Shown here piece by piece: positions 1-9,169 of a stretch of 64,000 nucleotides of DNA; position 1 is the first letter of the stretch, and every line of letters starts with the position of its first letter. The position numbers and the translations under genes are program-made. The notes under the pieces were generated by a model. That model made no database searches. It was not told where the DNA came from and saw only the letters and a program-made list of their open reading frames with translations. The DNA comes from Comamonas sp. GB3 AK4-5 (GTDB lineage Bacteria; Pseudomonadota; Gammaproteobacteria; Burkholderiales; Burkholderiaceae_C): the NCBI RefSeq assembly GCF_041320665.1, contig NZ_CP166730.1, positions 4,650,001-4,714,000 of the forward strand. The letters run 5' to 3'.

Positions 1-54
1 GCCGGCGGTCGCCAAGGCCATACAGACCCAACGGGAGGAACCCGTACGCTTCAT
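1..54 (-). CDS. 5' end of a secreted or lipid-anchored protein, partial
   Basis: Only the first 18 codons are inside the window; the rest lies before position 1. They encode a short basic start (MKRTGSSR) followed by a hydrophobic run, which looks like the beginning of a signal peptide. The ATG overlaps the stop codon of the SIS-domain gene just upstream in a tcat (ATGA) arrangement, so the two are probably translationally coupled. In related bacteria the gene at this place, after a DiaA-like SIS protein, is usually a BON-domain lipoprotein of the YraP type. That identity is inferred from synteny only, since no BON domain is visible. Confidence 0.5.
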   Translation of the reverse strand, partial: MKRTGSSRWVCMALATAG

Positions 55-647
55 AACACCTCCTGATCACCTAGCAACTGGGTGTCCAAGCCATCGCACA
101 GGCAATGGATCACCAACTCATGGGCCTCTCGCACGCGGGCGGCCCTCTCGTGCGGAACGCAGACCAGTACATCGGTCTCGCGCACCCTGGCGGCCAGCGC
201 ACCGCCGGTGTGGCCGCTGAGCACGACCACCATCATTTCGCGCTCATGGGCCGCTTCCACGGCTTCGAGCAGGCTTTGTTCATTGCCCGAGACCGAAATC
301 ACCAACAGCACATCGCCGGCCTGGCCCAGGGCCCGGACCTGGCGTGCCAGGTATTGCGAACCAGGTGCCGTGCCGGCCGAGCCGCCCAGCAGCCCGCCGT
401 CACTGCTCAGCGCCAGGGCTGCCAGCTCGGGGCGTTCGCGTTCAAAACCGGTGATACACAGGGCGGCAAAGGTCTGCGCCTGCTGGGCAGATACCCCGCT
501 GCCGCAGGCCAGCACTTTGCCGCCGCTGGTGACACTGGCCAAAATGGCCTGCACAGCGGCGGTGATGGGTTGACTCAACGTCTGGGCGGCCTGGTACTTC
601 AGGTCGGCACTGTCGATAAAGTGCTGTTGGATACGTAGCTCAAGCAT
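51..647 (-). CDS. SIS-domain phosphosugar isomerase / DiaA-like protein
   Basis: A 198-residue SIS-domain protein of the GmhA/DiaA family. GmhA converts sedoheptulose 7-phosphate to a heptose phosphate for LPS; DiaA binds DnaA and promotes initiation. The sugar-phosphate-binding core is visible (GKVLACGSGVSAQQA near residue 45, VISVSGNEQS near residue 118), as is a C-terminal REAHELVIH helix resembling the histidine-containing helix of GmhA. The ATG at 647 gives the family's usual N-terminus; an earlier in-frame start adds residues without family character. It sits beside yraN and rsmI, the setting typical of diaA, which favours the DiaA role over heptose synthesis. The two cannot be told apart from sequence alone. 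Confidence 0.8.
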   Translation of the reverse strand: MLELRIQQHFIDSADLKYQAAQTLSQPITAAVQAILASVTSGGKVLACGSGVSAQQAQTFAALCITGFERERPELAALALSSDGGLLGGSAGTAPGSQYLARQVRALGQAGDVLLVISVSGNEQSLLEAVEAAHEREMMVVVLSGHTGGALAARVRETDVLVCVPHERAARVREAHELVIHCLCDGLDTQLLGDQEVL

Positions 648-722
648 GGGACTGCGATGATACCTGTGTGCGGTTACACCTTTCGTAGCAGAACGTTTGT
701 GCGGTAACTGCACCACGCAGCG

Positions 723-1121
723 TCACTCGGCATCAAACGCCGCCTCCAGCCATTGCAGCTGCATGCCTTGCACCAGTACCGCGTCAAAGCGGCAGCGTGG
801 CAAGCTGGGCTGGCGTGCCAGCCAATGCCTGGCCGCCAGCACAATGCGCCGGCGCTTGGTGGCATCAATGCTGCCACCAGCTCCGCCATAGTCCTGCAGG
901 CTGCGGCTGCGCACTTCTACAAACACCACCACGCCGTCGCCGGTGCGCAGAATCAGGTCTATCTCGCCACCGCCACGGCCGGGCGTCCGATAATTGCGTG
1001 CTATCAGCCGCCAGCCCCGCGCCTGTGCGTGCTGCAAGGCCGCATCTTCGGCCAGCTGGCCCGGCGTGCGCTGCGCAGCAGCCAACGTCTTTGGCGGCGG
1101 CTTTTTTCCAAGGAAACCCAT
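723..1121 (-). CDS. yraN: YraN-family (UPF0102) nuclease-fold protein
   Basis: 132 residues, the normal size for the UPF0102/YraN family, which has a restriction-endonuclease-like fold and no firmly established function. The conserved core is clear: GEIDLI around residue 51 and VFVEVRSR around residue 66, giving the acidic residues of a PD-(D/E)xK-like site, followed by the family helix with KRRRIVLAARHWL. The ATG at 1121 has a reasonable ribosome binding site (AGAGG) read on the minus strand. Its first base pair is shared with the TTG start of the divergently transcribed rsmI, so the two start codons touch. The yraN/rsmI pair is conserved in many proteobacteria. Confidence 0.88.
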   Translation of the reverse strand: MGFLGKKPPPKTLAAAQRTPGQLAEDAALQHAQARGWRLIARNYRTPGRGGGEIDLILRTGDGVVVFVEVRSRSLQDYGGAGGSIDATKRRRIVLAARHWLARQPSLPRCRFDAVLVQGMQLQWLEAAFDAE

Positions 1122-2038
1122 TGAGTGCCTCTTTCGCTCCGGCCCTGAGCGCTGCCCGCGAGGCAGCGGCTGCCCAGAATTATCCGCAGGCCACGCTGTA
1201 CGTGATGGCCACGCCCATCGGCAATCTGGCCGACATCTCGCTGCGTGCCCTGCATGTGCTGCAACTGGTGGACGCGGTGGCCTGCGAGGACACCCGCCAC
1301 ACCCAGGGCATGCTGCGCTCCTATGGCATGGAACGCCCCGGCAGCCAGCTGCTGGCCGTGCACCAGCACAACGAGGCCGAGGCCGCCGCCGGCATCATCG
1401 CCCGGCTGCAGCAAGGCCAGCGCATTGCCTATGTCAGCGATGCCGGCACGCCCGGCGTCAGCGACCCCGGCGCGCGCCTGTGTGCGGCCGTGCAGGCCGC
1501 CGGCCTGCGCTGCATGCCGCTGCCGGGTGCCAGCAGCATCACCAGCGCCATCAGCGTGGCCGGCTGTGTGCCACCCGGGCAAACCGATGGCGGTTTTGTG
1601 TTTGCCGGTTTTTTGCCGACCAAGAATGCGGAACGCCAGGCCGCTGTGCAGCAGTTGGCTGGGGAGCCGCGCTGCACCGTGCTGCTGGAGGCACCCCACC
1701 GCATCCACGAGCTGGCCAAGGCCCTGGCCGTGCTGGGCGAGCGACCGGTGACGCTGGCGCGTGAGATCACCAAGCAGTTTGAGCAGATCAGCACCCATGC
1801 GGCCCAAGACCTGCCGGAGTGGCTGGCGGGCGAGTCCTCCCGCGCCAGGGGCGAGTTTGTGGTGGTGCTACACCCCGTGGCCGTGCAGCAGGACGACGGC
1901 GATGCCGAGCGCGTGCTGCGCCTGTTGCTGGCCGAGCTGCCGACCAAGAGCGCGGTGAAGCTGGCGGCCGACATCAGCGGCGGCAACCGCAACCAGCTCT
2001 ATGAGCTGGCGTTGGCCATCAAACGGGAAGCGGAATAA
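1121..2038 (+). CDS. rsmI: 16S rRNA (cytidine-1402 2'-O) methyltransferase RsmI
   Basis: RsmI 2'-O-methylates C1402 of 16S rRNA in the decoding centre, using AdoMet. The protein (305 residues) shows the tetrapyrrole-methylase signatures TPIGNLADIS near residue 30, EDTRHT and the glycine loop YVSDAGTPGVSDPG. I chose the TTG start at 1121 because AAGGA lies 7 nt upstream and because the next ATG (1204) would remove the first part of the Rossmann-like domain. The reading frame stays open upstream of 1121, but that part is the shadow of yraN on the other strand. A bidirectional terminator follows at 2076-2104. Confidence 0.92.
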   Translation: MSASFAPALSAAREAAAAQNYPQATLYVMATPIGNLADISLRALHVLQLVDAVACEDTRHTQGMLRSYGMERPGSQLLAVHQHNEAEAAAGIIARLQQGQRIAYVSDAGTPGVSDPGARLCAAVQAAGLRCMPLPGASSITSAISVAGCVPPGQTDGGFVFAGFLPTKNAERQAAVQQLAGEPRCTVLLEAPHRIHELAKALAVLGERPVTLAREITKQFEQISTHAAQDLPEWLAGESSRARGEFVVVLHPVAVQQDDGDAERVLRLLLAELPTKSAVKLAADISGGNRNQLYELALAIKREAE

Positions 2039-2075
2039 GGAAGAAGCCGCGCGCTGCGGCCTTCGAAATCGACTG

Positions 2076-2104
2076 AAAAAATAGACCAGGAATGTGGTCT
2101 TTTC
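2076..2104. terminator. bidirectional rho-independent terminator
   Basis: A short hairpin, AGACCA (2083-2088) pairing with TGGTCT (2095-2100), has TTTT after it on the plus strand and a run of six A before it, which reads as a T run on the minus strand. It lies between the convergent rsmI and Hsp70-like genes and can serve both. Confidence 0.7.
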
Positions 2105-2163
2105 GGCTGCTCACGTAAGCCACATCTGCATGGCAAGCTCCCGATTCAGGAGCATAGAAAGCA

Positions 2164-3414
2164 TCAGGCGTAGGCCAGGCCCGTGGCCACACCGCCAAAC
2201 AAATCACCTTCGACCTGCTCCACACCGGGCAGGGCCTGGGCCAGGGCATGGCGCAGCGTGCGCAGGGCCGAGGAGCCGCCAGTGAGGTAGACCGCATCCA
2301 GCTGCGTGGGCGCCAAGCCCGCCAGTTGCACGCATTCCAGGGCGCACACCATGACCTGGGCCAGCGGGGCCTGCAGCGATTGCTCCAGCTGCGCCTGGGT
2401 GATGGCCGCCTGCAAGCCGGCCTCCAGCCAGCCGAGATCCAACGCGGCATCACCGCCGCTGGATGAGGCCTGGATCTTGCCCTGCTCCACCGCATCGGCC
2501 AGGCGGTGGCCGGCGCGCTCCTCCAGCACCGTCATCAGGCGCTGGTGCAGCTGTGGGTCACGGTAGTCGCTGCGCAGCGCCTGGGCCTCGCGCAAGGCCT
2601 TGGCGCTGTACTGCCATTGAATCAAATGCCAGGTGGCCAGGTCGTAGAACACGCGGCTGGGCACTTCTCGGCCATGCGGGCCGATATGGCGCAGGCCCAG
2701 CAGCGGCATCACTGTGTCCACACTCAGGCGATGGTCGAAGTCAGTACCGCCTATGTGCACACCGCTGGTGGCCAGGATGTCAGCCTGGCGATCGGCCTTG
2801 CCCGCATGCTGCGGGCCCAGGCGCACCACGGTGAAGTCCGAGGTGCCGCCGCCGAGGTCCACCACCAGCACCACGGCTTCGCCGGTAAGGCGCTGCTCGT
2901 AGTCCAGCGCGGCGGCAATCGGCTCCAGCTGGAACTGCACCTGGGCAAAGCCTGCAGCCTGCGCCGCCTGTTCCAGTGCGTCCTGGGCCTGGCGGTCGCG
3001 TTCGGGGTGGGCATCGACAAAATGTACCGGCCTGCCCAGCACCACGCGCTCGGGCAGACCGCCGAGCTGGGCCTGGGCGCGCTGAGCGAATTGCTTCAGA
3101 AACAGGGCAATGATGTCCTGATAGCTGATCAACTGCTCATGCACCAAGGTCTTGTCCTGCAGCAGGCTGCTGCCCAGCAGGCTTTTGAGCGAGCGCATCA
3201 GCCGGCCATCCTCACCCGCCAGGTACTGGCGCATGGCGTCGCGGCCAAAGTGCGTGCTGTGGGTTTCGGTGTTGAAGAACAGCGCCGTGGGCATGCCTGT
3301 GGCTCCACCTTCCAACGGCACCAGCTGCGCAGCACTGCTGCCCTGGCGCAGGGCCATGGCGGAGTTGGAGGTGCCGAAGTCGATACCCAAGGTGGTGCCA
3401 GCCAGTGCTTGCAT
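2164..3414 (-). CDS. Hsp70-family protein (YegD-like)
   Basis: 416 residues, much shorter than DnaK: it has the actin-like ATPase domain and lacks the substrate-binding and lid domains. Visible motifs are the phosphate-1 loop LGIDFGTSNSAMAL at the N-terminus, phosphate-2 VVLVVDLGGGTSDFT around residue 180, and the adenosine motif VYLTGGSSALR near the C-terminus. This matches the YegD group of stand-alone Hsp70-like ATPases, whose client and function are not established. The ATG at 3414 places the first beta strand at the expected distance; the frame remains open upstream but without family sequence. It is monocistronic, with a terminator at its 3' end. Confidence 0.85.
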   Translation of the reverse strand: MQALAGTTLGIDFGTSNSAMALRQGSSAAQLVPLEGGATGMPTALFFNTETHSTHFGRDAMRQYLAGEDGRLMRSLKSLLGSSLLQDKTLVHEQLISYQDIIALFLKQFAQRAQAQLGGLPERVVLGRPVHFVDAHPERDRQAQDALEQAAQAAGFAQVQFQLEPIAAALDYEQRLTGEAVVLVVDLGGGTSDFTVVRLGPQHAGKADRQADILATSGVHIGGTDFDHRLSVDTVMPLLGLRHIGPHGREVPSRVFYDLATWHLIQWQYSAKALREAQALRSDYRDPQLHQRLMTVLEERAGHRLADAVEQGKIQASSSGGDAALDLGWLEAGLQAAITQAQLEQSLQAPLAQVMVCALECVQLAGLAPTQLDAVYLTGGSSALRTLRHALAQALPGVEQVEGDLFGGVATGLAYA

Positions 3415-3601
3415 AGGAAATTCCGGTGATGACAGAGGGCCGCTACAGGCCAACAGGCCACAGCAATAGGAAAAAGAGAGCTGTCTGCGCTGACAGGCAG
3501 CGCTTTTGCGCATTCCAGCAGCCGCTATCGCACACTGCAGGCGTAGAGCATGCTCATCAAAATGATGCCGCAGCCAAGCAGCAAACAAAAAATGCACAAA
3601 C

Positions 3602-3634
3602 AAAAACGCCTGCTGAAAACTCAGCAGGCGTTTT
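3602..3634 (-). terminator. strong rho-independent terminator after the initiator tRNA
   Basis: Read on the minus strand, AAAACGCCTGCTGA pairs with TCAGCAGGCGTTTT across a 4-nt loop and ends in TTTTT. It starts six bases after the CCA end of the tRNA gene and probably ends the transcript of the whole spc/alpha cluster. Confidence 0.88.
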
Positions 3635-3639
3635 GAACT

Positions 3640-3716
<77 letters not shown>

Positions 3717-3740
3717 ATATTTCCAAATTATAGCACGGAA

Positions 3741-4127
3741 TTATTCAGCAGCTTGGGTTTGAGCGACTTCTTCTTGCTCAACCAGCTCCACATAGGCCAT
3801 GGGAGCGTTGTCGCCCACGCGGAAGCCCATCTTCAGGATACGGGTGTAGCCGCCAGGACGCTTGGCGTTGCGGGGACCCAGCACGTTGAACAGCTTGGTC
3901 ACGCTGTCACGGTCGCGCAGGCGGTCGAAAGCCAGGCGGCGGTTGGCGACGGAGTCGACCTTGGCCAGGGTGATCATGGGCTCGATCACGCGGCGCAGTT
4001 CCTTGGCCTTGGGCACAGTGGTCTTGATGGCTTCGTGCTCGATGAGCGAGTTCATCATGTTCTGCAGCATTGCCTTGCGGTGTGCAGAAGTGCGGTTCAG
4101 TTTGCGGAGGCCGTGACCGTGACGCAT
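3741..4127 (-). CDS. rplQ: 50S ribosomal protein L17
   Basis: L17, 128 residues, a component of the large subunit near the exit-tunnel rim. The start at 4127 gives the invariant N-terminus [17 protein letters not shown]; the family motif ending in [20 protein letters not shown] is present near the C-terminus. It is the last protein gene of the alpha operon. It is separated from rpoA by 184 bp, far more than the few tens of bases usual elsewhere, and that gap holds a terminator-like hairpin and an AT-rich palindrome. L17 may therefore have its own promoter here: a TTGATA / TATTTA pair with about 17-bp spacing can be read on the minus strand in the palindrome. Confidence 0.96.
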   Translation of the reverse strand: MRHGHGLRKLNRTSAHRKAMLQNMMNSLIEHEAIKTTVPKAKELRRVIEPMITLAKVDSVANRRLAFDRLRDRDSVTKLFNVLGPRNAKRPGGYTRILKMGFRVGDNAPMAYVELVEQEEVAQTQAAE

Positions 4128-4191
4128 GGTGCTTTTCCTTGAATTTGATGTTTGCGGGCAAGCCGTATCAGGTACTGCCCGGTGCACTGTT

Positions 4192-4243
4192 AAATATTTA
4201 CGGTATCAAATCGTATCAACAGTATCGATACCGTGTAAATATT
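4192..4243. repeat. AT-rich imperfect palindrome with repeated GTATC motif
   Basis: Left arm 4192-4207 and right arm 4227-4243 are inverted copies that differ by a 2-nt bulge (AATATTTAC then GGTATC). The tetramer-plus GTATC occurs several times between 4164 and 4231 on one strand or the other. The stretch is much poorer in GC than the surrounding genes. It lies between rpoA and rplQ and could be an operator or promoter region; no known factor is recognised. Confidence 0.55.
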
Positions 4244-4278
4244 GCGGCTCCCAGCCCTCATCGAGCAGGGAGCCGCAA
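4242..4278 (-). terminator. hairpin downstream of rpoA
   Basis: On the minus strand, TTGCGGCTCCC pairs perfectly with GGGAGCCGCAA over an 15-nt loop and is followed by TATTTA. It starts 34 nt after the rpoA stop codon. It could act as a partial terminator or an RNase barrier, making rplQ output differ from rpoA. Confidence 0.55.
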
Positions 4279-4311
4279 ATTATAGCGTGATGCCGAAATG
4301 GGCGCTAATGC

Positions 4312-5307
4312 TTAGCGCTTTTCTAGGCCAACCGGTGGCCAGTTTTCCAGCTTCATGCCCAAGGTCAGACCACGCGAAGCGAGGACTTCCTTGATTTCGT
4401 TGAGCGACTTGCGACCCAGATTCGGGGTCTTGAGCAGCTCGTTCTCGGTGCGCTGAATCAGATCACCGATGTAGTAGATGTTTTCTGCCTTCAGGCAGTT
4501 GGCGGAACGCACGGTCAGCTCCAGCTCGTCCACAGGACGTAGCAAGATAGGATCGAACGTAGCGTTGGAGCGCTGGTTGCCGGCCTGCAGGATGCCGCCT
4601 TCACCGAACTCACCTTCCAGCTGCGCGAACACGGCCAGCTGTTCCACCAGGATCTTGGCGGATGCGCGCACTGCGTCTTCCGCATTGATGGCGCCATTGG
4701 TTTCGATTTCGACGACCAGCTTGTCCAGGTCGGTACGTTGCTCCACGCGGGCGGATTCCACGTTGTAGCTCACGCGGCGCACGGGCGAGAACGATGCGTC
4801 CAGCACGATGCGGCCGATCGACTTGGTCGACTCGTCACCATAGCGGCGCACGTTGCCAGGCACATAGCCACGGCCTTTTTCCACCTTGATCTGCATATCC
4901 AGCTTGCCGCCTTGCGACAGGGTGGCGATGACATGATCGGGGTTGATGATTTCAACGTCGTGGGGCGTCTGGATGTCACCAGCAGTGACAACACCTTCGC
5001 CGTCCTTGCGCAGGCTCAGCGTGACTTCGTCGCGATTGTGAAGCTTGAACACCACGCCCTTGAGGTTCAGGAGGATGCTCACCACATCTTCTTGCACACC
5101 GTCGATGGACGAGTACTCATGCAGCACGCCAGCAATCGTGACTTCCGTCGCTGCATAACCCACCATGGACGACAGCAGCACGCGACGCAGAGCATTGCCC
5201 AGCGTGTGGCCGTAGCCGCGCTCGAAAGGCTCCAGAGTCACCTTGGCACGGTTGTGGCCCAGTTGCTCCACATTGATCGTCTTGGGTTTCAGCAGATTTG
5301 TTTGCAT
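4312..5307 (-). CDS. rpoA: DNA-directed RNA polymerase subunit alpha
   Basis: Alpha subunit, 331 residues, which dimerises to nucleate RNA polymerase assembly and binds UP elements and activators. The N-terminal domain shows [20 protein letters not shown] near residue 30, and the C-terminal domain shows the DNA- and activator-binding helices ([33 protein letters not shown]). Length matches betaproteobacterial homologues. It follows rpsD by about 100 nt in the alpha operon. The C-terminal tail continues to [19 protein letters not shown] as expected for this group. Confidence 0.97.
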   Translation of the reverse strand: MQTNLLKPKTINVEQLGHNRAKVTLEPFERGYGHTLGNALRRVLLSSMVGYAATEVTIAGVLHEYSSIDGVQEDVVSILLNLKGVVFKLHNRDEVTLSLRKDGEGVVTAGDIQTPHDVEIINPDHVIATLSQGGKLDMQIKVEKGRGYVPGNVRRYGDESTKSIGRIVLDASFSPVRRVSYNVESARVEQRTDLDKLVVEIETNGAINAEDAVRASAKILVEQLAVFAQLEGEFGEGGILQAGNQRSNATFDPILLRPVDELELTVRSANCLKAENIYYIGDLIQRTENELLKTPNLGRKSLNEIKEVLASRGLTLGMKLENWPPVGLEKR

Positions 5308-5413
5308 GCAGACTTCCTCTCAATACCCCCGGCTCGTTACACCGGTAAGGCTGGCGAAGCACCCACGGTGCGATGCCTCGCGCCGTGGGGACGGGTTGCT
5401 AAAAGCCGGAGAA

Positions 5414-6037
5414 TTAACGCGAGTACAACTCAACGATCAGGGATTCGTTGATGTCGGCGCCGAATTCGTCGCGGTCCGGTGCCTTCTTGAAGGTACCTTC
5501 AGCCTTGTCCAGGCTCACTTCCACCCATGCCGGGAAGCCCACTTGCGAAGCCAGTTGCAGTGCTTCCACCACACGAGCTTGCTTCTTGGACTTTTCGCGC
5601 ACAGCGATCACATCGCCTTCCTTCACGGAGTAGGAAGGAATGTTCACCGACTTGGCGTTCACGGTGATGGCCTTGTGCGACACCAGCTGACGTGCTTCAG
5701 CGCGGGTCGAGGCGTAGCCCATGCGGTACACCACGTTGTCCAGACGCGACTCCAGCAGGGACAGCAGGTTGGCGCCAGTGTTGCCACGGCGACGGTCGGC
5801 TTCAGCGAAGTAGCGGCGGAATTGCTTTTCCAGCACGCCGTACATGCGCTTGACCTTCTGCTTTTCACGCAGCTGCAGACCGAAGTCGGAGGTGCGCTGA
5901 CCCGAGGTGCGGCCGTGTTGACCGGGCTTGGTGTCGAACTTGGACTTGTCCGCGATGGAGCGACGGGCGCTCTTCAGGAACAGGTCGGTGCCTTCACGGC
6001 GGGAGAGTTTGGCCTTGGGGCCGAGATAACGTGCCAC
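5414..6037 (-). CDS. rpsD: 30S ribosomal protein S4
   Basis: S4 (207 residues) nucleates assembly of the 30S body and in enterobacteria represses the alpha operon. The GTG start at 6037 yields [20 protein letters not shown] and is preceded by AAGGAAG at a good distance; an upstream in-frame ATG has no support. The S4 RNA-binding domain ([21 protein letters not shown] with the following basic loop) lies in the middle. It is the non-zinc form, lacking the N-terminal cysteine cluster. Confidence 0.96.
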   Translation of the reverse strand: MARYLGPKAKLSRREGTDLFLKSARRSIADKSKFDTKPGQHGRTSGQRTSDFGLQLREKQKVKRMYGVLEKQFRRYFAEADRRRGNTGANLLSLLESRLDNVVYRMGYASTRAEARQLVSHKAITVNAKSVNIPSYSVKEGDVIAVREKSKKQARVVEALQLASQVGFPAWVEVSLDKAEGTFKKAPDRDEFGADINESLIVELYSR

Positions 6038-6127
6038 TTGAGCTTCCTTTGTGTCATCTACCGTGCGTAAAACGCACGGGAGCCGCCAGGAGTGAAACAC
6101 CCCTGGCGGCGGTGGTCTTCAAAAAGA

Positions 6128-6529
6128 TTAGATACGACGACGCTTTTGAGGGCGGCAGCCGTTGTGGGGCACCGGAGTCACGTCCGAGATGGAAGTGATA
6201 CGGATACCCAGAGCGCCCAGGGCGCGCACCGAGGATTCACGGCCGGGGCCGGGACCCTTGATTTCCACGTCCAGGTTCTTGATGCCCTGTTCAATGGCAG
6301 CACGGCCAGCCACTTCCGAAGCCACTTGAGCTGCAAAGGGAGTCGACTTGCGCGAACCCTTGAAGCCCTGGCCACCCGACGAGGCCCACGACAGAGCGTT
6401 GCCTTGGCGGTCGGTGATGGTGATGATCGTGTTGTTGAACGAGGCGTGAACGTGAGCGATACCGTCGGAAATGTTCTTGCGAACTTTCTTACGCACGCGT
6501 GCAGCAGCGTTGTTTTGTGCCTTTGCCAT
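6128..6529 (-). CDS. rpsK: 30S ribosomal protein S11
   Basis: S11 (133 residues) lies on the platform of the small subunit close to the mRNA exit. The family core is clear: [21 protein letters not shown], then the glycine-rich loop containing [14 protein letters not shown], and the C-terminal [18 protein letters not shown]. It sits 17 nt after rpsM and about 90 nt before rpsD in the alpha operon, with standard length and composition. Confidence 0.97.
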   Translation of the reverse strand: MAKAQNNAAARVRKKVRKNISDGIAHVHASFNNTIITITDRQGNALSWASSGGQGFKGSRKSTPFAAQVASEVAGRAAIEQGIKNLDVEIKGPGPGRESSVRALGALGIRITSISDVTPVPHNGCRPQKRRRI

Positions 6530-6546
6530 AGTGATCTCTCAGTCCC

Positions 6547-6912
6547 TTATTTCTTCAGAGCCGCGGCGCCCTTGCGCGGACCCTTGCGGGTGCGGGCGTT
6601 GGTGCGGGTACGTTGACCACGCATGGGCAGGCCACGACGATGACGGAAACCACGATAGCAACCGATGTCCATCAGACGCTTGATGTTCATCGTGGTCTCG
6701 CGACGCAGGTCGCCTTCCAGGGTCATGGGATTCAGCTGGTCGCGGATCTTTTCCAGATCAGCGTCCGTCAGGTCCTTAACCTTCTTGGAATATTCGATGC
6801 CGCATGCGTCGCAAATCTTGCGTGCAGTGGTACGACCCACGCCGTAGATGGCGGTCAGGCCGATTTCAGCATGCTTGTGCGGCGGGATGTTAATGCCGGC
6901 GATACGTGCCAT
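6547..6912 (-). CDS. rpsM: 30S ribosomal protein S13
   Basis: S13 (121 residues) contacts the P-site tRNA and forms bridge B1 with the large subunit. It begins [20 protein letters not shown], carries the helix-two-turn-helix region [17 protein letters not shown], and ends in the basic tail [18 protein letters not shown] that reaches the tRNA. It is the second gene after secY in the alpha operon, directly after rpmJ with a 25-nt gap. Confidence 0.97.
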   Translation of the reverse strand: MARIAGINIPPHKHAEIGLTAIYGVGRTTARKICDACGIEYSKKVKDLTDADLEKIRDQLNPMTLEGDLRRETTMNIKRLMDIGCYRGFRHRRGLPMRGQRTRTNARTRKGPRKGAAALKK

Positions 6913-6937
6913 ATTAGTAGTCCTCTAATACTTTCAA

Positions 6938-7051
6938 TCAACCTTGGCGCTGCTTGTGGCGCTGGTCGGTACAGATCACGCGCACCACACCCTTGCGGCG
7001 GATGATCTTGCAGTTGCGGCAGATTTTCTTGACCGAAGCCGAAACTCTCAT
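6938..7051 (-). CDS. rpmJ: 50S ribosomal protein L36
   Basis: L36, 37 residues. The sequence starts [15 protein letters not shown] and contains the four zinc ligands of the zinc-binding form, C-x2-C-x12-C-x4-H (C11, C14, C27, H32). The start at 7051 is preceded by AGGAGAATGAA. It occupies its usual place between secY and rpsM. No infA gene is present beside it, although in Burkholderia and several other groups infA sits between secY and rpmJ. Confidence 0.95.
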   Translation of the reverse strand: MRVSASVKKICRNCKIIRRKGVVRVICTDQRHKQRQG

Positions 7052-7186
7052 TTCATTCTCCTAAAACTTTTCATCCGAGCTCTTTCTTGTCCTGGACACT
7101 GCCTGTGACCGACAAAAATGCGCAGGGCTCTTCACTAGGTTGGGGGCACCTTACGGGCGAACCCGCAAGGATAGACCATTTCTTGC

Positions 7187-8503
7187 TTAATTGCCAGATG
7201 TCTTGAAGTTAGCCTTCTTCAGCAGTGACTCGTACTGCTGGGACATCATGTAGTTCTGCACCTGTGCCATGAAGTCCATGGTCACCACCACAATAATCAG
7301 CAGTGATGTACCACCGAAGTAGAACGGAACGTTGTACTTCAGGATCAGGAATTCGGGCAGCAAGCACACAAAGGTGATGTAGATCGCGCCGGCCAATGTC
7401 AGACGCACCAGGATCTTGTCAATGTAGCGAGCCGTCTGGTCACCAGGACGAATCCCGGGGATGAAGGCACCGCTCTTCTTCAGGTTGTCGGCAGTTTCCC
7501 GGCTATTGAACACCAGGGCCGTGTAGAAGAAGCAGAAGAAGATGATGGCGGCGGCATACAGCAACACATAGATGGGCTGACCGGGGGTCAGAGCACCTGC
7601 GATGTCCTTCAGCCAGCGCATCGACTCTCCAGCACTGAACCAGTTCACCACCGTTGCGGGCAGCAAGATGATGGACGAAGCGAAGATGGGAGGAATCACA
7701 CCTGCCATATTCAGCTTCAGTGGCAAGTGCGAAGACTGGCCACCATACACCTTGTTGCCGACTTGACGGCGTGCGTAATTCACCAGGATCTTTCGTTGGC
7801 CTCGCTCGACAAACACGACGAAATACGTCACGGCTGCCACTACGAGAACAATGATGATCGCGGCCAGAATGCTCATGGCGCCGGTGCGCACCAGCTCCAG
7901 CAATCCACCGATCGAGCTGGGCAGGCCTGCGGCGATACCAGCAAAGATCAGAATGGAAATACCGTTGCCCAGACCACGTTCCGTGATCTGCTCACCCAAC
8001 CACATCAGGAACAGCGTACCTGCCGTCAGAGTCACCACCGCCGTGAGACGGAAGCCGAACCCTGGGGCGTACACCAGACCCGCCTGGCTTTCCAGAGCGA
8101 CTGCGATACCCAATGATTGAAAGAGGGCCAAGGCCACAGTGCCGTAGCGGGTGTATTGGGTAATCTTGCGACGACCCGCCTCACCTTCCTTCTTCATCTG
8201 TTCGAATGTCGGGATGACGTAAGTCATCAGCTGCATGATGATCGATGCCGAGATGTACGGCATGATCCCCAGTGCAAACACCGAGAAGCGCGACAAAGCG
8301 CCACCGGAGAACATGTTGAACAGATTGAGGATACCGCCCTGTTGGCCATTGAACAGCTGCTGCAGTTGCGCAGGGTCGATGCCCGGCACCGGGATGTGAG
8401 TCCCGATGCGGTACACGACCAGCGCGAGCAGCAGAAAAACCAGTCGGCGACGCAAGTCACCGAACTTGCCAGTTTTTGCAATTTGCGCTGCGCTAGTAGC
8501 CAC
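7187..8503 (-). CDS. secY: Protein translocase subunit SecY
   Basis: SecY, 438 residues, is the pore-forming subunit of the Sec translocon in the inner membrane. Ten hydrophobic segments can be followed. Typical conserved stretches are the plug and first helix region ([12 protein letters not shown]), [11 protein letters not shown] in helix 2, and [13 protein letters not shown] in the cytoplasmic loop that contacts the ribosome and SecA. It follows rplO closely, as in the standard spc operon, and the 135-bp gap to rpmJ contains no gene. Confidence 0.97.
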   Translation of the reverse strand: MATSAAQIAKTGKFGDLRRRLVFLLLALVVYRIGTHIPVPGIDPAQLQQLFNGQQGGILNLFNMFSGGALSRFSVFALGIMPYISASIIMQLMTYVIPTFEQMKKEGEAGRRKITQYTRYGTVALALFQSLGIAVALESQAGLVYAPGFGFRLTAVVTLTAGTLFLMWLGEQITERGLGNGISILIFAGIAAGLPSSIGGLLELVRTGAMSILAAIIIVLVVAAVTYFVVFVERGQRKILVNYARRQVGNKVYGGQSSHLPLKLNMAGVIPPIFASSIILLPATVVNWFSAGESMRWLKDIAGALTPGQPIYVLLYAAAIIFFCFFYTALVFNSRETADNLKKSGAFIPGIRPGDQTARYIDKILVRLTLAGAIYITFVCLLPEFLILKYNVPFYFGGTSLLIIVVVTMDFMAQVQNYMMSQQYESLLKKANFKTSGN

Positions 8504-8526
8504 GGATGTCTTCTTTCAGTTCTTGA

Positions 8527-8961
8527 TCAGGCGGCGATGCTGCCACCGGCTGCTTCGATGGCGGCCTTGGCGCCAGCAGTGGCACCAATTCCGCTCAGCT
8601 TCACAGCCTTGCTGATTTCGCCACTCTTGATCACCTTCACCACCTGGGCAATAGCGGGCACGAGGCCAGCTTGCTTCAGGGCGGCGAGGTCGACTTCAGC
8701 CAGACCCAGTTGCTCCAGGGTGGACAAGGTCACTTCTGCATTGAACTTCAGCAGATGCGACTTGAAACCACGCTTGGGCAGGCGACGCTGCAGAGGCATT
8801 TGACCGCCTTCGAAGCCCACCTTGTGGTAGCCACCCGAACGCGATTTCTGACCCTTGTGACCACGGCCGGCGGTCTTACCCAGACCAGAACCGATACCAC
8901 GGCCAACGCGACGCTTGGCGTGCTTGGCGCCGTCTGCAGGCTTGATGCTATTGAGTTCCAT
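8527..8961 (-). CDS. rplO: 50S ribosomal protein L15
   Basis: L15 (144 residues) organises 23S rRNA late in large-subunit assembly. The glycine- and arginine-rich N-terminal extension is visible ([20 protein letters not shown]) followed by the compact domain with [18 protein letters not shown]. Two adjacent ATG codons could start it; 8961 (MELNSIKP) is favoured because it sits at the better distance from AAAGGA. It overlaps nothing and leads into secY after 23 nt. Confidence 0.96.
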   Translation of the reverse strand: MELNSIKPADGAKHAKRRVGRGIGSGLGKTAGRGHKGQKSRSGGYHKVGFEGGQMPLQRRLPKRGFKSHLLKFNAEVTLSTLEQLGLAEVDLAALKQAGLVPAIAQVVKVIKSGEISKAVKLSGIGATAGAKAAIEAAGGSIAA

Positions 8962-8972
8962 CATCAATCCTT

Positions 8973-9155
8973 TCAGAGCACTTTGACCAGATAGCTGATC
9001 TTGTTGATCATGCCGCGCACTTCAGGGCTGTCCTTCAGTTCGCTGATGCTGTTCAGCTTGCGCAGACCCAGACCGCGCACGGTAGCGCGGTGATCTTGCT
9101 TGGTGCCAATGGGGCTGCGCACCAATTGCACCTTAACGGTTTGTTGCGTTGTCAT
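8973..9155 (-). CDS. rpmD: 50S ribosomal protein L30
   Basis: L30, 60 residues. The short form typical of bacteria: [28 protein letters not shown] and a C-terminal helix that ends in [12 protein letters not shown]. It is packed 11 nt before rplO and 14 nt after rpsE, as in the spc operon of most proteobacteria. Confidence 0.96.
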   Translation of the reverse strand: MTTQQTVKVQLVRSPIGTKQDHRATVRGLGLRKLNSISELKDSPEVRGMINKISYLVKVL

Positions 9156-9169
9156 GTAATTGACTCCGA

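Noticed and set aside
7052..7186. Possible infA between secY and rpmJ
   Set aside because: I looked for the short IF-1 reading frame on the minus strand; the gap is only 135 bp and contains no suitable start and no IF-1-like sequence.
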